Below are positions 7,129 to 19,380 of a stretch of 64,000 bases of DNA, piece by piece. The DNA is from Brevundimonas sp. GTDB taxonomy: Bacteria > Pseudomonadota > Alphaproteobacteria > Caulobacterales > Caulobacteraceae. The position numbers and the translations under genes are program-made. The stretch spans positions 1 through 64,000 of the forward strand of contig NZ_JACESA010000009.1 of NCBI RefSeq assembly GCF_013912065.1, given 5' to 3'. The notes beneath the pieces were generated by a model. The model ran no database searches. It was given only the letters and a program-made list of their open reading frames with translations, and had not been told where the DNA came from. Each line of letters opens with the position of its first letter. Within the stretch, counting starts at the first letter, position 1.

Positions 7129-9120
7129 GTGACCGACGCCAAAGCCGCCCCCAAGGCCACGCCCGAGCAGATGGCCAACGCCATCCGCGTTCTCGCCATG
7201 GACGGCGTCGAGAAGGCCAAGTCCGGCCACCCCGGCATGCCGATGGGCATGGCCGACGTCGCCACGGTGCTGTTTTCCAGGTTCCTGAAGTTTGACGCCA
7301 GCCGCCCCGACTGGGCCGACCGCGACCGCTTCATCCTGTCGGCGGGCCACGGCTCGATGCTGATCTACGCCCTGCTGCACTTGACCGGCTACAAGGCCGC
7401 GACCAAGGAAGAACTGTCGAACTTCCGCCAATGGGGCTCCAAGACCGCCGGCCACCCCGAATACGGCCACATGCCCGGCGTCGAGGTCACGACCGGCCCC
7501 CTGGGCCAGGGCCTTGCCACTTCGGTCGGTTTCGCCATGGCTGAGCGTCATCTCGCCGCCAAATACGGCGACGATCTGGTCGACCACCGCACCTGGGTCG
7601 TGGCCGGCGACGGTTGCCTGATGGAGGGCGTGTCGCAGGAAGCCATCGCCCTGGCCGGCCGCTACAAGTTGAACAAGCTGACCGTCCTGTGGGACGACAA
7701 CGAGATCACCATCGACGGCAAGGTCTCCCTGTCCGACGCCACCGACCAGAAGGCCCGCTTCAAGGCCGCCGGCTGGGCGGTCAAGGCCATCGACGGCCAT
7801 GACATGGATGCGATCAAGGCCGCCCTCAAATGGGCCACCCGCCAGGACAAGCCGACCCTGATCGCCTGCAAGACCAAGATCGGCAAGGGCGCCGCCACCA
7901 TGGAAGGCAGCCACAAGACGCACGGCGCGGCCCTGGGCGCGGCCGAGATCGCCGCCACCCGCCTGGGTCTGGCCTGGGATCACGAACCGTTCGAAATGCC
8001 GGCGACCATCGCCGAGGCCTGGCAGAAGGTCGGCCGTCGCGGATCGAAGGATCGCAAAAAGTGGGAGGCCCGCCTCGCCGCCTCCTCCCAGGCCGCCGAC
8101 TTCACCCGCGCCATGAAGGGCGACCTGCCCGAGGGCGCCTTCGACGCCCTGAACGCCAAGATGGCCGAACTGGTCGAGACCCAGCCCGCCCAGGCCACGC
8201 GCCAGTCCTCGGGCGCCGCCCTTGAACAGGTCTTCGCCGCCATTCCCGAACTGGTCGGCGGCTCGGCCGACCTGACCGGCTCGAACAACACCTTTGTCGC
8301 CGGCACCCCGATCCTGGACGCCCCGTCCTATGAAGGCCGCTACGTCAACTGGGGCATCCGCGAGTTCGGCATGGCCGCGGCCATGAACGGCCTGGCCCTG
8401 CACGGCGGCGTTATCCCCTACGCCGGCACCTTCATGGTCTTCTCGGACTACAGCCGTCCGGCCATTCGCCTGGGCGCCCTGATGGGCGTTCGCGCCATCC
8501 ACGTCCTGACCCACGACTCGATCGGCCTGGGCGAGGACGGCCCGACCCACCAGCCGGTCGAACACCTGGCGGCCCTGCGCGCCATCCCCAACCTGCTGGT
8601 CTTCCGCCCTGCCGACACGGTCGAGGCCATGGAATGCTGGAAGATCGCTCTGGAGACCAGGACCGCCCCGTCGGCCATGGCCCTGTCGCGCCAGAAGACC
8701 CCGGCCGTCCGCACCGTCGCCGCCTCGGAAAACCTGTCCGCCAAGGGCGCCTACGAGATCAAGGCGGCCTCGGGCGAGGCCAAGGTCACCCTGTTCGGCA
8801 CGGGCACGGAACTGGCCCTGGCGCTGAAGGCCGCCGAGACGCTGGAAGCCGAAGGCGTCGCCACCCGCGTCGTCTCCGTCCCCTGTTTCGAACTGTTCGA
8901 ACAACAGGACGCCGCCTATCAGGCCTCGATCGTCGGCCGCGGCACGGTGCGCGTCGCCGTCGAGGCGGCGATCAAACAGGGCTGGGAGCGGTTCATCGGC
9001 GAGGACGGCGCCTTCGTCGGCATGACCGGCTTCGGCGCCTCCGCCCCGGCCGAAGTCCTCTACGACAAGTTCGGCATCACCACCGAGGCCGTCGTCGCAG
9101 CGGTGAAGGCGCGACTGTAA
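7129..9120 (+). CDS. tkt: Transketolase
   Basis: This 663-residue thiamine-diphosphate enzyme of the non-oxidative pentose phosphate pathway transfers two-carbon ketol units. The N-terminal signature KSGHPGMPMGMADV, the ThDP motif GDGCLMEG (160-167) and the central GLGEDGPTHQPVEHLAALRAIPN are intact. The start chosen is GTG at 7129 because GAAAGG lies eight bases before it; an ATG at 7171 would cut the conserved N-terminus. It is divergent from the DUF4164-zapA operon. The usual gap-pgk neighbours are absent. Confidence 0.96.
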   Translation: MTDAKAAPKATPEQMANAIRVLAMDGVEKAKSGHPGMPMGMADVATVLFSRFLKFDASRPDWADRDRFILSAGHGSMLIYALLHLTGYKAATKEELSNFRQWGSKTAGHPEYGHMPGVEVTTGPLGQGLATSVGFAMAERHLAAKYGDDLVDHRTWVVAGDGCLMEGVSQEAIALAGRYKLNKLTVLWDDNEITIDGKVSLSDATDQKARFKAAGWAVKAIDGHDMDAIKAALKWATRQDKPTLIACKTKIGKGAATMEGSHKTHGAALGAAEIAATRLGLAWDHEPFEMPATIAEAWQKVGRRGSKDRKKWEARLAASSQAADFTRAMKGDLPEGAFDALNAKMAELVETQPAQATRQSSGAALEQVFAAIPELVGGSADLTGSNNTFVAGTPILDAPSYEGRYVNWGIREFGMAAAMNGLALHGGVIPYAGTFMVFSDYSRPAIRLGALMGVRAIHVLTHDSIGLGEDGPTHQPVEHLAALRAIPNLLVFRPADTVEAMECWKIALETRTAPSAMALSRQKTPAVRTVAASENLSAKGAYEIKAASGEAKVTLFGTGTELALALKAAETLEAEGVATRVVSVPCFELFEQQDAAYQASIVGRGTVRVAVEAAIKQGWERFIGEDGAFVGMTGFGASAPAEVLYDKFGITTEAVVAAVKARL

Positions 9121-9130
9121 CCTCCCTTCA

Positions 9131-9287
9131 TCTCCCTCTCCCCCTGCGGGAGAGGGAGACCGCGCACGGCGGCCCAGCCGTCGTCCTGGCGCGGTCGGGC
9201 GAGGGGTCGCACCGACCGCGACGTCCAGCACCGATCGACCCCTCATTCGGCCCTTCGGGCCACCTTCTCCCGCAAGGGGAGAAGGGA
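9131..9287. repeat. Two palindromic repeats (family A)
   Basis: The region between tkt and the esterase gene has no gene and holds two imperfect palindromes. The first (9132-9158) is TCCCTCTCC and its reverse complement around CCCTGC. The second (9262-9286) is CCTTCTCCC-GCAA-GGGGAGAAGG. They look like REP-type intergenic elements. A close relative of the second lies inside murD at 23914-23941. Confidence 0.7.
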
Positions 9288-9301
9288 CGTTGGAGCAGAC
9301 G

Positions 9302-10138
9302 ATGAAACCCGGCGTCCTCGCTCTTCTTCTGACCCTCGTCCTGACGGCGCCCGTCGCCCATGCCCAAACGCCGGCGCCCATCGCCGAAACCTCCATCGTC
9401 ATCGGCCGCTCCTACGCCCTCCCCTCGGCCGTCATGGGCGCCACGCGTGAGATCAACGTCTGGCTGCCCCCCGGCTATGCTGACAGCGGCAAGACCTATC
9501 CCGTCCTCTATGTCCTCGACGGCGGCCAGGATCAGGACTTCCACCACATCTCGGGTCTCGCCCAGCTGGGGACCGTCGTCGGTACGACCCGCGACGTGAT
9601 CGTGGTCGGCGTCGCCTCGGTGGATCGCCGCAACGAACTGGCCCTGCCGACTGAAGACCCCGACCTGATCGCCCGCTATCCGACCCAGGGCCATTCGGAT
9701 CGGTTTCGCCGGTTCGTGGCCGAAGAGGTCCAGCCCTTCATCCAGGGCCGCTTCCGCACCAGCGGCGAGACGGCCCTGATGGGCGAATCCCTCGCCGGTC
9801 TGTTCGTCGTCGAGACCTTCCTGAAGGAACCTCAGATGTTCGACGCCTATGTCGCCGTCAGTCCCAGCCTGTGGTGGGACGGCGGCCAGCTGGCGCGTCA
9901 GTCCGGCGCCCATCTGCGCGATCAGTCGAACGACCCCCGAACCCTGATCCTGACCCTGGGCGACGAAGGCCCCGAGATGCAGGCGCCGATGGACATCCTG
10001 ACCGCCAATCTGCGCGACTACGCCATGCCGGGGTTAAGCTGGAGCTTCACCCCCCGGCCGACAGAAACCCACGCCACCATTTACCACGGCGCGGCCCTCG
10101 ACGCCTTCCGCCGCCTCTACGCGGTCCCGGCGCCCTGA
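9302..10138 (+). CDS. Secreted alpha/beta-hydrolase esterase (IroE/Fes-like)
   Basis: This 278-residue putative esterase of the esterase-D/ferric enterochelin esterase type has a cleavable signal peptide (hydrophobic LALLLTLVLTAPVAHAQ, cut near residue 20). NVWLPPGY and YPVLYVLDGGQD are typical early strands. The nucleophile elbow GESLAG supplies the catalytic serine, and a late histidine in ETHATIYH may complete the triad. ATG 9302 is preferred over the in-frame TTG at 9290 because the signal peptide begins there. Siderophore-ester hydrolysis is one known activity of the family, but no siderophore genes lie nearby. Confidence 0.85.
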   Translation: MKPGVLALLLTLVLTAPVAHAQTPAPIAETSIVIGRSYALPSAVMGATREINVWLPPGYADSGKTYPVLYVLDGGQDQDFHHISGLAQLGTVVGTTRDVIVVGVASVDRRNELALPTEDPDLIARYPTQGHSDRFRRFVAEEVQPFIQGRFRTSGETALMGESLAGLFVVETFLKEPQMFDAYVAVSPSLWWDGGQLARQSGAHLRDQSNDPRTLILTLGDEGPEMQAPMDILTANLRDYAMPGLSWSFTPRPTETHATIYHGAALDAFRRLYAVPAP

Positions 10139-10174
10139 GCCGCACCCTCCAATCGACAACCGGAGCCTAACCCG

Positions 10175-12561
<2,387 letters not shown>

Positions 12562-12565
12562 GCCA

Positions 12566-13600
12566 TCAGATCAGGGCCGGCTCCCCAGCCCTATCCAGCG
12601 CCTTGGCGAAGACTGTCGGCAGGGCCGCCCACGCAGCCTCGAAGCTCAGCCACTGATAGTCGCCATTCGCCTCGACATGGGCGACCCGCACCGTCAGGGT
12701 CAGGCTGAAATGGGTGAAGACGTGTTCGACCGCGCCCGCCTCGCGCCAGTCGGCCGCGACTGGGGGCGTAGGGTCGGGCGAGGCGCTCCAGTCCGAGGTA
12801 GGCAGGCCCAGCATCCCGCCCAGCAGCCCCTTGTCCGGCCGCCGTTCCAGCGCCGCGCGCGCCGCGCCGTCGATCATCACCCAGGCGAAGCCGTGGCGAT
12901 GCGGCCGTTCCGCCTTCTTGGTCTTGACCGGATATCGCTCGGGCGTCGCGCTCGCGAAACCCAGACAGTCACGGCGTAAGGGGCAGGCGCCGCACAGGGG
13001 CGACTTGGGTCGGCACACGGTCGCGCCCAGATCCATCAGCGCCTGCGCCCAGTCCCCCGGTCGCTGATCCGTGACGAACAGACCCGCCAGCCGCTTCAGC
13101 TCGGGCCGGGCCTTGGGAACCGGGGTTTCGACCGCGAACAGCCGCGCCATCACCCGCTCGACATTGCCGTCCACCACATTGGCGGCGCGGTCGAAGGCGA
13201 TCGCGGCCATGGCGGCGGCCGTATAGGCGCCGACCCCCGGCAGGGCCAGCAGCGCGCCTTCCGTATCCGGGAACACCCCGCCGTGCTCGCCCGCCACGGC
13301 CCGCGCGCAGGCCAGCAGATTGCGGGCGCGGGCGTAGTAGCCCAGCCCCGCCCAGGCGGCCATGACCTCGGCGTCCTCGGCCGCCGCCAAGTCCGACACC
13401 GTCGGCCAGCGCGCCGTGAAGTCCAGGAAATAGGGGGTGGCGTGCGGCGTCGTCGTCTGCTGCAGCATGACCTCGGACAGCCAGACCCGATAGGGATCGG
13501 TCCGCCGTTCCGACCCCGGCGGCGCGCGCCAGGCCAGGCCACGCGCATGGGCGTCGTACCAGGCGAGCAATTCGGATCGGATCAGAGAGACGTCAGGCAT
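12566..13600 (-). CDS. mutY: A/G-specific adenine glycosylase MutY
   Basis: This 344-residue base-excision enzyme removes adenine mispaired with 8-oxoguanine. The helix-hairpin-helix LPGVGAYTAAAMAAIAF and the catalytic aspartate in VVDGNVERVMARL are present. The 4Fe-4S loop is canonical: CRPKSPLCGACPLRRDC gives C-X6-C-X2-C-X5-C. A C-terminal NUDIX-like 8-oxoG recognition domain follows (HGFAWVMIDG, GGMLGLP). It is divergent from the DUF721 gene, with only 21 bp between the start codons, so their promoters must overlap each other's coding sequence. Confidence 0.95.
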   Translation of the reverse strand: MPDVSLIRSELLAWYDAHARGLAWRAPPGSERRTDPYRVWLSEVMLQQTTTPHATPYFLDFTARWPTVSDLAAAEDAEVMAAWAGLGYYARARNLLACARAVAGEHGGVFPDTEGALLALPGVGAYTAAAMAAIAFDRAANVVDGNVERVMARLFAVETPVPKARPELKRLAGLFVTDQRPGDWAQALMDLGATVCRPKSPLCGACPLRRDCLGFASATPERYPVKTKKAERPHRHGFAWVMIDGAARAALERRPDKGLLGGMLGLPTSDWSASPDPTPPVAADWREAGAVEHVFTHFSLTLTVRVAHVEANGDYQWLSFEAAWAALPTVFAKALDRAGEPALI

Positions 13601-13621
13601 TTGATCGGGCTATATAGGCCC

Positions 13622-14173
13622 ATGCGCCGCCCGCTGCCCACAGACGCCGAGGTCCGCGAAATCCTGTCGCGACGCCGCACCCGCCCGGTTCCGCGCCCGG
13701 CCCCGCGCGCCGGCAAGGCCCTGACCCCGCTGATCAAGAAGCTGGACGAACAGTTCGGCCGCGGCGCCGGCGCGCTGGAGCCCCGCTGGCGCGAGATCGT
13801 CGGCGACCGTCTGGCCCGCGTCACCCGCCCCCAGAAACTGACCAAGGGCAAGGGCGGCCAGCCCGGCGTGCTGGAGCTGCGCGTCGCCGGCGCCGCCGCG
13901 CTGCTGGTCCAGCACCAGTCCGAGGACATCCTGGCCCGCGTCAACCTGTTCCTCGGCGCCGGATCGGTGGACCGGCTGCGCATCGCCCAGGGGCCGGTCA
14001 AACCCCTGGCGGAGGCCGCCGCCCGGCCCAGGCGCGCCGTGAAACCGCCGCCCCTGCCCGCCGAGGCCGAGGCCGATCTCGCCGCCTCCATCGCCTCCGC
14101 CCCCGACGAACTGAAGGCCGCCCTGGCCCGTCTGGGCCGCGCCGCCCTGTCGCGGTCGAACGAGCGCGATTGA
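13622..14173 (+). CDS. DUF721 (DciA-like) protein
   Basis: This 183-residue protein has a DUF721 domain at about residues 25-115: LDEQFGRGAGALEPRWREIVGD, then a beta strand run ending in VQHQSEDILARVNLFLG. It is followed by a Pro/Ala-rich linker and a helical tail. DUF721 is the fold of DciA, the ancestral loader of replicative helicase DnaB in bacteria without DnaC, and that is the likely role. ATG 13622 was chosen because upstream in-frame sequence is antisense to mutY. The run of genes into the two DsbA-like genes and smc matches the Caulobacterales order. Confidence 0.85.
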   Translation: MRRPLPTDAEVREILSRRRTRPVPRPAPRAGKALTPLIKKLDEQFGRGAGALEPRWREIVGDRLARVTRPQKLTKGKGGQPGVLELRVAGAAALLVQHQSEDILARVNLFLGAGSVDRLRIAQGPVKPLAEAAARPRRAVKPPPLPAEAEADLAASIASAPDELKAALARLGRAALSRSNERD

Positions 14174-14269
14174 CAAATCTTCGCCGCACCTGTTCTCGAA
14201 AAGGTCTGGCTTGCGCCGTTCGGCAAGAATCGCGCGATCATCAGGCATAGCTCCGACCAAGGAAGTCCC

Positions 14270-14914
14270 ATGGCCCCGACCGAAACCCGCTTCGCCCGCA
14301 TGAGCCGTCGCGCCGCCATCACCGGCGCCGCCCTGGCGACCATGGCCCTGGCCGCCTGCGGCGGCGCATCCAAGGGCGCGGCCGAGGGCGACATGGGCCT
14401 GGGCGCGCCGGAAGGCGCCAAGGTCACAGTGGTCGAATACGCCTCGGTGACCTGCCCCCACTGCGCCCTGTGGCAGAAGAACACCTGGCCGGCGTTCAAG
14501 GCCAAATACGTCGATACCAACAAGGTCCGCTACGTATTCCGCGAACTGCCGACCCCGCCGGTCGACGCCGCCACCGCCGGCTTCCTGGTCGCCCGCTGCG
14601 CCGGCGAGGACAAGTATTTCGACGTCGTCCACCAGCTGATGGCGACGCAACAGGAGATGCTGACCTCCTCGCCCCGCGACTGGCTGCTCCGCACCGCCCA
14701 GGCCGCCGGCATGTCGGAACAGCAGTTCAACGACTGCGTCACCGACAAGGACGCCGTCGCCGCCATGGAGACCCGCGTCCAGGCCGCCCGCGCCCAGGGC
14801 GTGACCGGCACCCCGGCCTTCTACGTCAACGAGACCCAGGTCATCACCCCCGGCGGCGAAGGCGCCAGCCTGGCCGACCTGTCCACCGCCATCGACGCCG
14901 AACTGGCGAAATAG
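14270..14914 (+). CDS. DsbA-family thioredoxin-fold lipoprotein
   Basis: This 214-residue periplasmic thiol oxidoreductase has the N-terminus RMSRRAAITGA...LAAC, which combines a twin-arginine-like motif with a lipobox (Cys near residue 27), so it is probably a lipoprotein. The thioredoxin-like domain begins KVTVVEYASVTCPHC, with active site CPHC near residue 62-65, and ends with the cis-proline loop GVTGTPAFYVN. It is likely a thiol-disulfide oxidase for envelope proteins. AGGAAG precedes the ATG. A paralogue follows three bases after its stop codon. Confidence 0.9.
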   Translation: MAPTETRFARMSRRAAITGAALATMALAACGGASKGAAEGDMGLGAPEGAKVTVVEYASVTCPHCALWQKNTWPAFKAKYVDTNKVRYVFRELPTPPVDAATAGFLVARCAGEDKYFDVVHQLMATQQEMLTSSPRDWLLRTAQAAGMSEQQFNDCVTDKDAVAAMETRVQAARAQGVTGTPAFYVNETQVITPGGEGASLADLSTAIDAELAK

Positions 14915-14917
14915 GCC

Positions 14918-15520
14918 ATGATCCGGCGCGCCCTCCTCGCCCTCACGCTCCTGACCGCCACGCTCGGGGGGCCGGCCTTCGCCGCCGAGCCGCCTCCGCC
15001 CGTGACGGCTCAGGATAATGTGATGGGCCGGGCGGATGCGCCGGTGACGGTGATCGAATACGCCAGCTTCACCTGCTCGCACTGCGCGGACTTCCACAAC
15101 GACGTCCTGCCAGCCTTCAAGGCCCGCTACATCGACACCGGCAAGGTGCGGCTGGTGCATCGCAACCTGCCGACCGCTCCGGCCAATGTCGCCGCCGCTG
15201 CCGCCGCCGTGGCCCTGTGCGCCGCGCCGGACCGCTATTTCGACGTGGCCCAGGCCTTCATGCACAATCAGGCCGCGCTGCGGACCGCCGGCGCCAATCC
15301 CTGGTTCGAGGCCGGCGTCGCCGCCAGCGGGAAGACCCGCGAGCAGATTGAGACCTGTCTGAAGAACCCCGCCACCGGGGCGGCACTGGAGGCTCAGGTC
15401 GTCGGCGCCGAGGCGGCGGGCGTCGCCGGCACCCCCAGCTTCTTCGTCAACGGCAAGCCGATCGCCGATCATTCGCTGGAAGGCCTGTCGGCCGCCATCG
15501 ACCCGCTGCTGCGCCGGTAA
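14918..15520 (+). CDS. DsbA-family thioredoxin-fold protein
   Basis: This 200-residue paralogue of the preceding gene has a cleavable signal peptide (LLALTLLTATLGGPAFAAE) instead of a lipobox. VTVIEYASFTCSHCADFHN carries the active site CSHC, and GVAGTPSFFVNGKPI is the cis-proline loop. It is predicted to be a soluble periplasmic oxidoreductase. It starts 4 bp after the first copy and ends 12 bp before smc, so all three are probably one transcript. Confidence 0.9.
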   Translation: MIRRALLALTLLTATLGGPAFAAEPPPPVTAQDNVMGRADAPVTVIEYASFTCSHCADFHNDVLPAFKARYIDTGKVRLVHRNLPTAPANVAAAAAAVALCAAPDRYFDVAQAFMHNQAALRTAGANPWFEAGVAASGKTREQIETCLKNPATGAALEAQVVGAEAAGVAGTPSFFVNGKPIADHSLEGLSAAIDPLLRR

Positions 15521-15532
15521 GCTCTCAGGCCG

Positions 15533-18500
15533 ATGCAGTTCCAGCGCCTGCGGCTCGTCGGCTTCAAATCCTTCGTCGATGCGGCGGAGGTACATATCGA
15601 ATCCGGTCTGACCGGCGTCGTCGGCCCCAACGGCTGCGGCAAGTCCAATGTGCTGGAGAGCCTGCGCTGGGTCATGGGGGCCAACTCGGCCAAGGCCATG
15701 CGCGGCCAGGGCATGGACGACGTCATCTTCGCCGGCGCCGCGGGCCGCCCGCCGCGCAGCCATGCCGAAGTCAGCCTGACCATCGACAATGCCCAGCGCC
15801 GCGCGCCCCAGCCCTTCACCGACAGTCCGGTGCTGGAGGTGTCGCGCCGCATCGACCGGGGCCAGGGCTCGACCTATCGGATCAACGGCAAGGAGGTGCG
15901 GGCGCGCGACGTCCAGCTGCTGTTCGCCGACGCCTCGACCGGCGCCAACTCCCCCGCCCTGGTCCGCCAGGGCCAGATCTCGGAACTGATCGCCGCCAAG
16001 CCGCAGAACCGCCGGCGTATCCTGGAAGAGGCCGGCGGCGTCGCCGGGCTGCACACCCGCCGCCACGAGGCCGAACTGCGGCTGAAGGCGGCCGAGACCA
16101 ATCTGGAGCGGCTGGACGACATCGGCCGCGAGCTGGAGACGGCGCTGAACCGGCTGAAGCGCGAAGCCCGCCAGGCCGAGAAATACAAGAAGATCTCGGC
16201 CGAGATCCGCGCCCTGCAGTCGGCCCTGCTCTATGTCCGCTGGAACGACGCTAAACTGGCGGCCGAGACGACGGCGGGGGAGTTGCGCGACGCCGACCGC
16301 GCGGTAGCCGAGACCACGACCGCCGCCGCCGCCGCCCAGACCGCCGCCCTGTCGGCCCAGGAGGCGCTGAAGCCCGCGCGGGAGGAGGACGCCGTCGCCT
16401 CGGCCCTGCTGCACCGCGCCAGCCTGGAGCGCGACCGGCTGGACATGGCCGAACAGGCCGCTCGCGCCGAGGTGGATCGCCTGAAGGCCGAGGCCGCCCG
16501 CATCGCCGCCGACGCCGAGCGCGAAGAGACCATGGCCGCCGACGCCCGGCGAGAACTGGATCGCCTCGACCATGAACTGGGCCGCCTGAACGCCGAGATC
16601 GCCGCCGCCCCCGAACGCGGCCCCGAACTGGACCGGGCCCTGGCCGCGGCGGAAGAGGCCCGTAAGGCCGCCGAGGCCGAGGTCGAACGCCTCGCCTCCG
16701 CCCTGGCCGCCGTCGAGGCCCGCGCCAACGCCGAGGCCGCCCGCCGCCGAGACGCCGAGAACCGACTGGCCCGCGTCACGGGTCAATTCGATCAGGCGAA
16801 GCGCGAACGCGAGGCTCTGGGGCCGTTGGAGACGCCCGAACTGGAGACGGCCCGCCAGGCGCTGGAGACGGCCCAGGCCGATCTGACCGCCGCCCGCGAA
16901 GCCGTCGAAGCGGCTGAGGCCGAACGCGGCGACCTGGCCCGTGCTGAACAGGAGGCCCGCACCGCCGCCCGCGCCGCCGAAGACCGGCTGGGCAGGCTGC
17001 AGACCGAGGCGCGGGGCCTGGCCCAGTTGCTGGTCGGCGGCAAGCGCGACCATCCGCCCGCGCTCGACAAGGTTCGCGCCGACAAGGGCTATGAGGCCGC
17101 GCTGGCCGCCGCCCTCGGCGAGGATCTGGACGCGGCCCTGGACGCCCGCGCCGCCGCCTATTGGGGCGGGGCCGAGCCGGTCGTTCCCGCCTGGCCCGCC
17201 GGGATCGCGCCGCTGTCGGCCCACGTCCAGGCGCCCGAGCAACTGGCCGCCCGCCTCGCCCTGTGCGGCGTCGCCCCCCGCGCCCAGGCGGCCGATCTGG
17301 CGAAGGCCCTTCCGGTCGGGGCGCGTCTGGTGACGACCGAAGGCGACCTCTATCGCTGGGACGGCTTCGTCAGCCGCGCCGAGGCCCCGCGCCCCGCCGC
17401 CGTCCGCCTGGCCCAGCGCACCCGGCTGGCCGAGCTGGAGACCGAGATCGACAAGGGCAGGCCCGCCCTGGATCAGGCCCAGGCTCAACAGAAGGCCGCC
17501 ACCGACGCCTTCCGCGACGCCGAGGAGGCGGTGAAGACCGCCCGCCTGAAGCCCTTCGCCCTGGACAAGGCCGTGACCGCCGCCCGCGACCGCGTCGACA
17601 CTCTGTCCCGCGACCAGGCCCGCCGCGAGGCCCGCGCCCAGGCCCTGGACGAGACCGTCGCCCGGCTGGAGGCCGAGACGGCCGAGGCCCAGACCGCCCT
17701 CGACGCCGTCCAGACGGTCGAAGCGCCGTCCGAGACCCTGGACGATCTGCGCGCCGACCTGACCGCCGCCCGCGCCGCCGCCGATACGGCCCGCACCGCC
17801 GCCCAGACCGCCCGCTCGGACCGCGACGCCGAGGCCCGCGACCGCCAGGGCCGCGAGCAACGGCTGGGCGGCCTGACCCGCGCCCGCGACGGCTGGATCG
17901 CCCGGTCCAAGGACAGCGCCACCCGCGTCGCCGCCCTGGCCCAGGACGCCGAACGGACCGCCGCCCTGCTGAAACAGGCCCAGGTCGCGCCCCAGGGCTT
18001 CGCCGAGCAGCGCGCCAGGCTGCTGGATACGCTGACCGCCGCCGAACAGCGCAAACAGGCCTCGTCGGACGCCATGGCCGTCGCCGAGACCGTCGCGACC
18101 GAGGCAGACCGCGCCTCTCGCGCCGCCGAGAGCGCAGCCGCCCAGGCCCGCGAGGCCCGCGCCGGCCTGGCCGCCCGCGCCGAGGCCGCCGCCGAGAAGC
18201 TGACCGAGGCCGAGACCACTGTCCGCGAGACCGCCCAGATGTCGCCCGAGGACCTGGCCCGCAAGCTGACCGACGAGGCCGTGGCCCGTCCGCCCGACGC
18301 CGCCGGCGCCGAGAGCCTGCTGTACGGGCTGGAGCGCGAACGCGAGGCTCTGGGCGCAGTGAACCTGCGGGCCGAGGACGAGGCGACCGAGTACGGCGAG
18401 CGGCTCAACAGCATGAGGTCGGAAAGGATCGACCTGACCCAGGCCATCGCCAAGCTGCGCGACGGCATCGACGAGCTGAACGCCGAGGGCCGCGAACGGC

Positions 18501-18970
18501 TGGTCGCCGCCTTCGACGTCATCAACGCCAACTTCAAGACCCTGTTCGAGGCCCTGTTCGACGGGGGTCAGGCCGAGCTGAAGCTGGTCGAGAGCGACGA
18601 TCCGCTGGAGGCGGGGCTGGAGATATACGCCTGTCCGCCGGGCAAGCGGCTGTCGGTCATGAGCCTGATGAGCGGGGGCGAGCAGGCCCTGACGGCGGCG
18701 GCGCTGATCTTCGGCGTCTTCCTGGCCAACCCGGCGCCGGTCTGCGTGTTGGACGAGGTGGATGCGCCGCTGGACGACGCCAACGTGGACCGGTTCTGCA
18801 AGATGCTGCACGAGATGCGGTCGCGGACCGACACCCGCTTCATCGTCATCACCCACAACCCAGTCACCATGAGCCGGATGGACCGGCTGTACGGCGTCAC
18901 CATGCCCGAGCGGGGCATGAGCCAGCTGGTCAGCGTGGACCTGCACCAGGCGGAGACCCTGGTCGCATGA
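15533..18970 (+). CDS. smc: Chromosome segregation ATPase SMC
   Basis: This 1145-residue condensin loads at parS/ParB and aligns chromosome arms. The N-terminal head has Walker [10 protein letters not shown] (31-39), and the Q-loop region includes [11 protein letters not shown]. Long Ala/Glu/Arg-rich coiled coils flank a hinge at about 500-630. The C-terminal head has the signature LMSGGEQ (SGG at 1047) and Walker [11 protein letters not shown] (D1074, E1075). scpA/scpB are not in the window. The stop overlaps the next gene's ATG (ATGA at 18967). Confidence 0.97.
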   Translation: MQFQRLRLVGFKSFVDAAEVHIESGLTGVVGPNGCGKSNVLESLRWVMGANSAKAMRGQGMDDVIFAGAAGRPPRSHAEVSLTIDNAQRRAPQPFTDSPVLEVSRRIDRGQGSTYRINGKEVRARDVQLLFADASTGANSPALVRQGQISELIAAKPQNRRRILEEAGGVAGLHTRRHEAELRLKAAETNLERLDDIGRELETALNRLKREARQAEKYKKISAEIRALQSALLYVRWNDAKLAAETTAGELRDADRAVAETTTAAAAAQTAALSAQEALKPAREEDAVASALLHRASLERDRLDMAEQAARAEVDRLKAEAARIAADAEREETMAADARRELDRLDHELGRLNAEIAAAPERGPELDRALAAAEEARKAAEAEVERLASALAAVEARANAEAARRRDAENRLARVTGQFDQAKREREALGPLETPELETARQALETAQADLTAAREAVEAAEAERGDLARAEQEARTAARAAEDRLGRLQTEARGLAQLLVGGKRDHPPALDKVRADKGYEAALAAALGEDLDAALDARAAAYWGGAEPVVPAWPAGIAPLSAHVQAPEQLAARLALCGVAPRAQAADLAKALPVGARLVTTEGDLYRWDGFVSRAEAPRPAAVRLAQRTRLAELETEIDKGRPALDQAQAQQKAATDAFRDAEEAVKTARLKPFALDKAVTAARDRVDTLSRDQARREARAQALDETVARLEAETAEAQTALDAVQTVEAPSETLDDLRADLTAARAAADTARTAAQTARSDRDAEARDRQGREQRLGGLTRARDGWIARSKDSATRVAALAQDAERTAALLKQAQVAPQGFAEQRARLLDTLTAAEQRKQASSDAMAVAETVATEADRASRAAESAAAQAREARAGLAARAEAAAEKLTEAETTVRETAQMSPEDLARKLTDEAVARPPDAAGAESLLYGLEREREALGAVNLRAEDEATEYGERLNSMRSERIDLTQAIAKLRDGIDELNAEGRERLVAAFDVINANFKTLFEALFDGGQAELKLVESDDPLEAGLEIYACPPGKRLSVMSLMSGGEQALTAAALIFGVFLANPAPVCVLDEVDAPLDDANVDRFCKMLHEMRSRTDTRFIVITHNPVTMSRMDRLYGVTMPERGMSQLVSVDLHQAETLVA

Positions 18971-19380
18971 TCGGCCTGCTGCTGGCTTTGGCAGACCCAC
19001 AGCTGGTCGAGACGGGCGTCGGGCGGTTCGCCCTGTACGCGGACGTGGCCTCGATCGAGCGGGACGGCGATCGGGCGGGGATGCGGGCGCTTCAGGTGAC
19101 GGAGGCGGGGTTCAAGGTGGGGGACGTGGCCTATGTCGGCGGCTGGTCCCGCTGGGCCTTCGACTGCAGGGCGCGGACGGCGGACCGGCTGGATTTCGCC
19201 GCGCTGCGGGCCGACGGGAGCGAGGGCCCCGCGACGCCCGACACGGCCCCGGCCTATGACGCCGCGCCGGGCGGGGACGCGGCGGAGCTGCTGGCGGCCG
19301 CGTGCGGCGAGGCGCCGGGAGGCGAGGTTCTCAGTCTGGAGCAGGCGATCGCTGGGGGGCGGTCGGCGCTGGCGGACTGA
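18967..19380 (+). CDS. Small hypothetical protein, surface-adhesin-E-like
   Basis: This 137-residue protein is translationally coupled to smc (ATGA overlap). Its pattern [24 protein letters not shown]...[10 protein letters not shown] resembles the Adhesin_E-type domain found in many small proteobacterial exported proteins, but the similarity is from memory and weak. The N-terminus MIGLLLALA is too short for a standard signal peptide. Its last 50 bp overlap the 3' end of the convergent mscS gene. Function is unknown. Confidence 0.7.
   Translation: MIGLLLALADPQLVETGVGRFALYADVASIERDGDRAGMRALQVTEAGFKVGDVAYVGGWSRWAFDCRARTADRLDFAALRADGSEGPATPDTAPAYDAAPGGDAAELLAAACGEAPGGEVLSLEQAIAGGRSALAD

Noticed and set aside
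7033-9402. Upstream extension of the DUF4164 frame to 879 codons
   Set aside because: The extra part is antisense to transketolase. Only the last 89 codons match a protein family and have a sensible start.
13610-19000. A 1796-codon open frame on the minus strand
   Set aside because: It is antisense to DUF721, two dsbA-like genes and smc, which have strong family motifs on the plus strand. Long antisense frames are a by-product of high GC at third codon positions.
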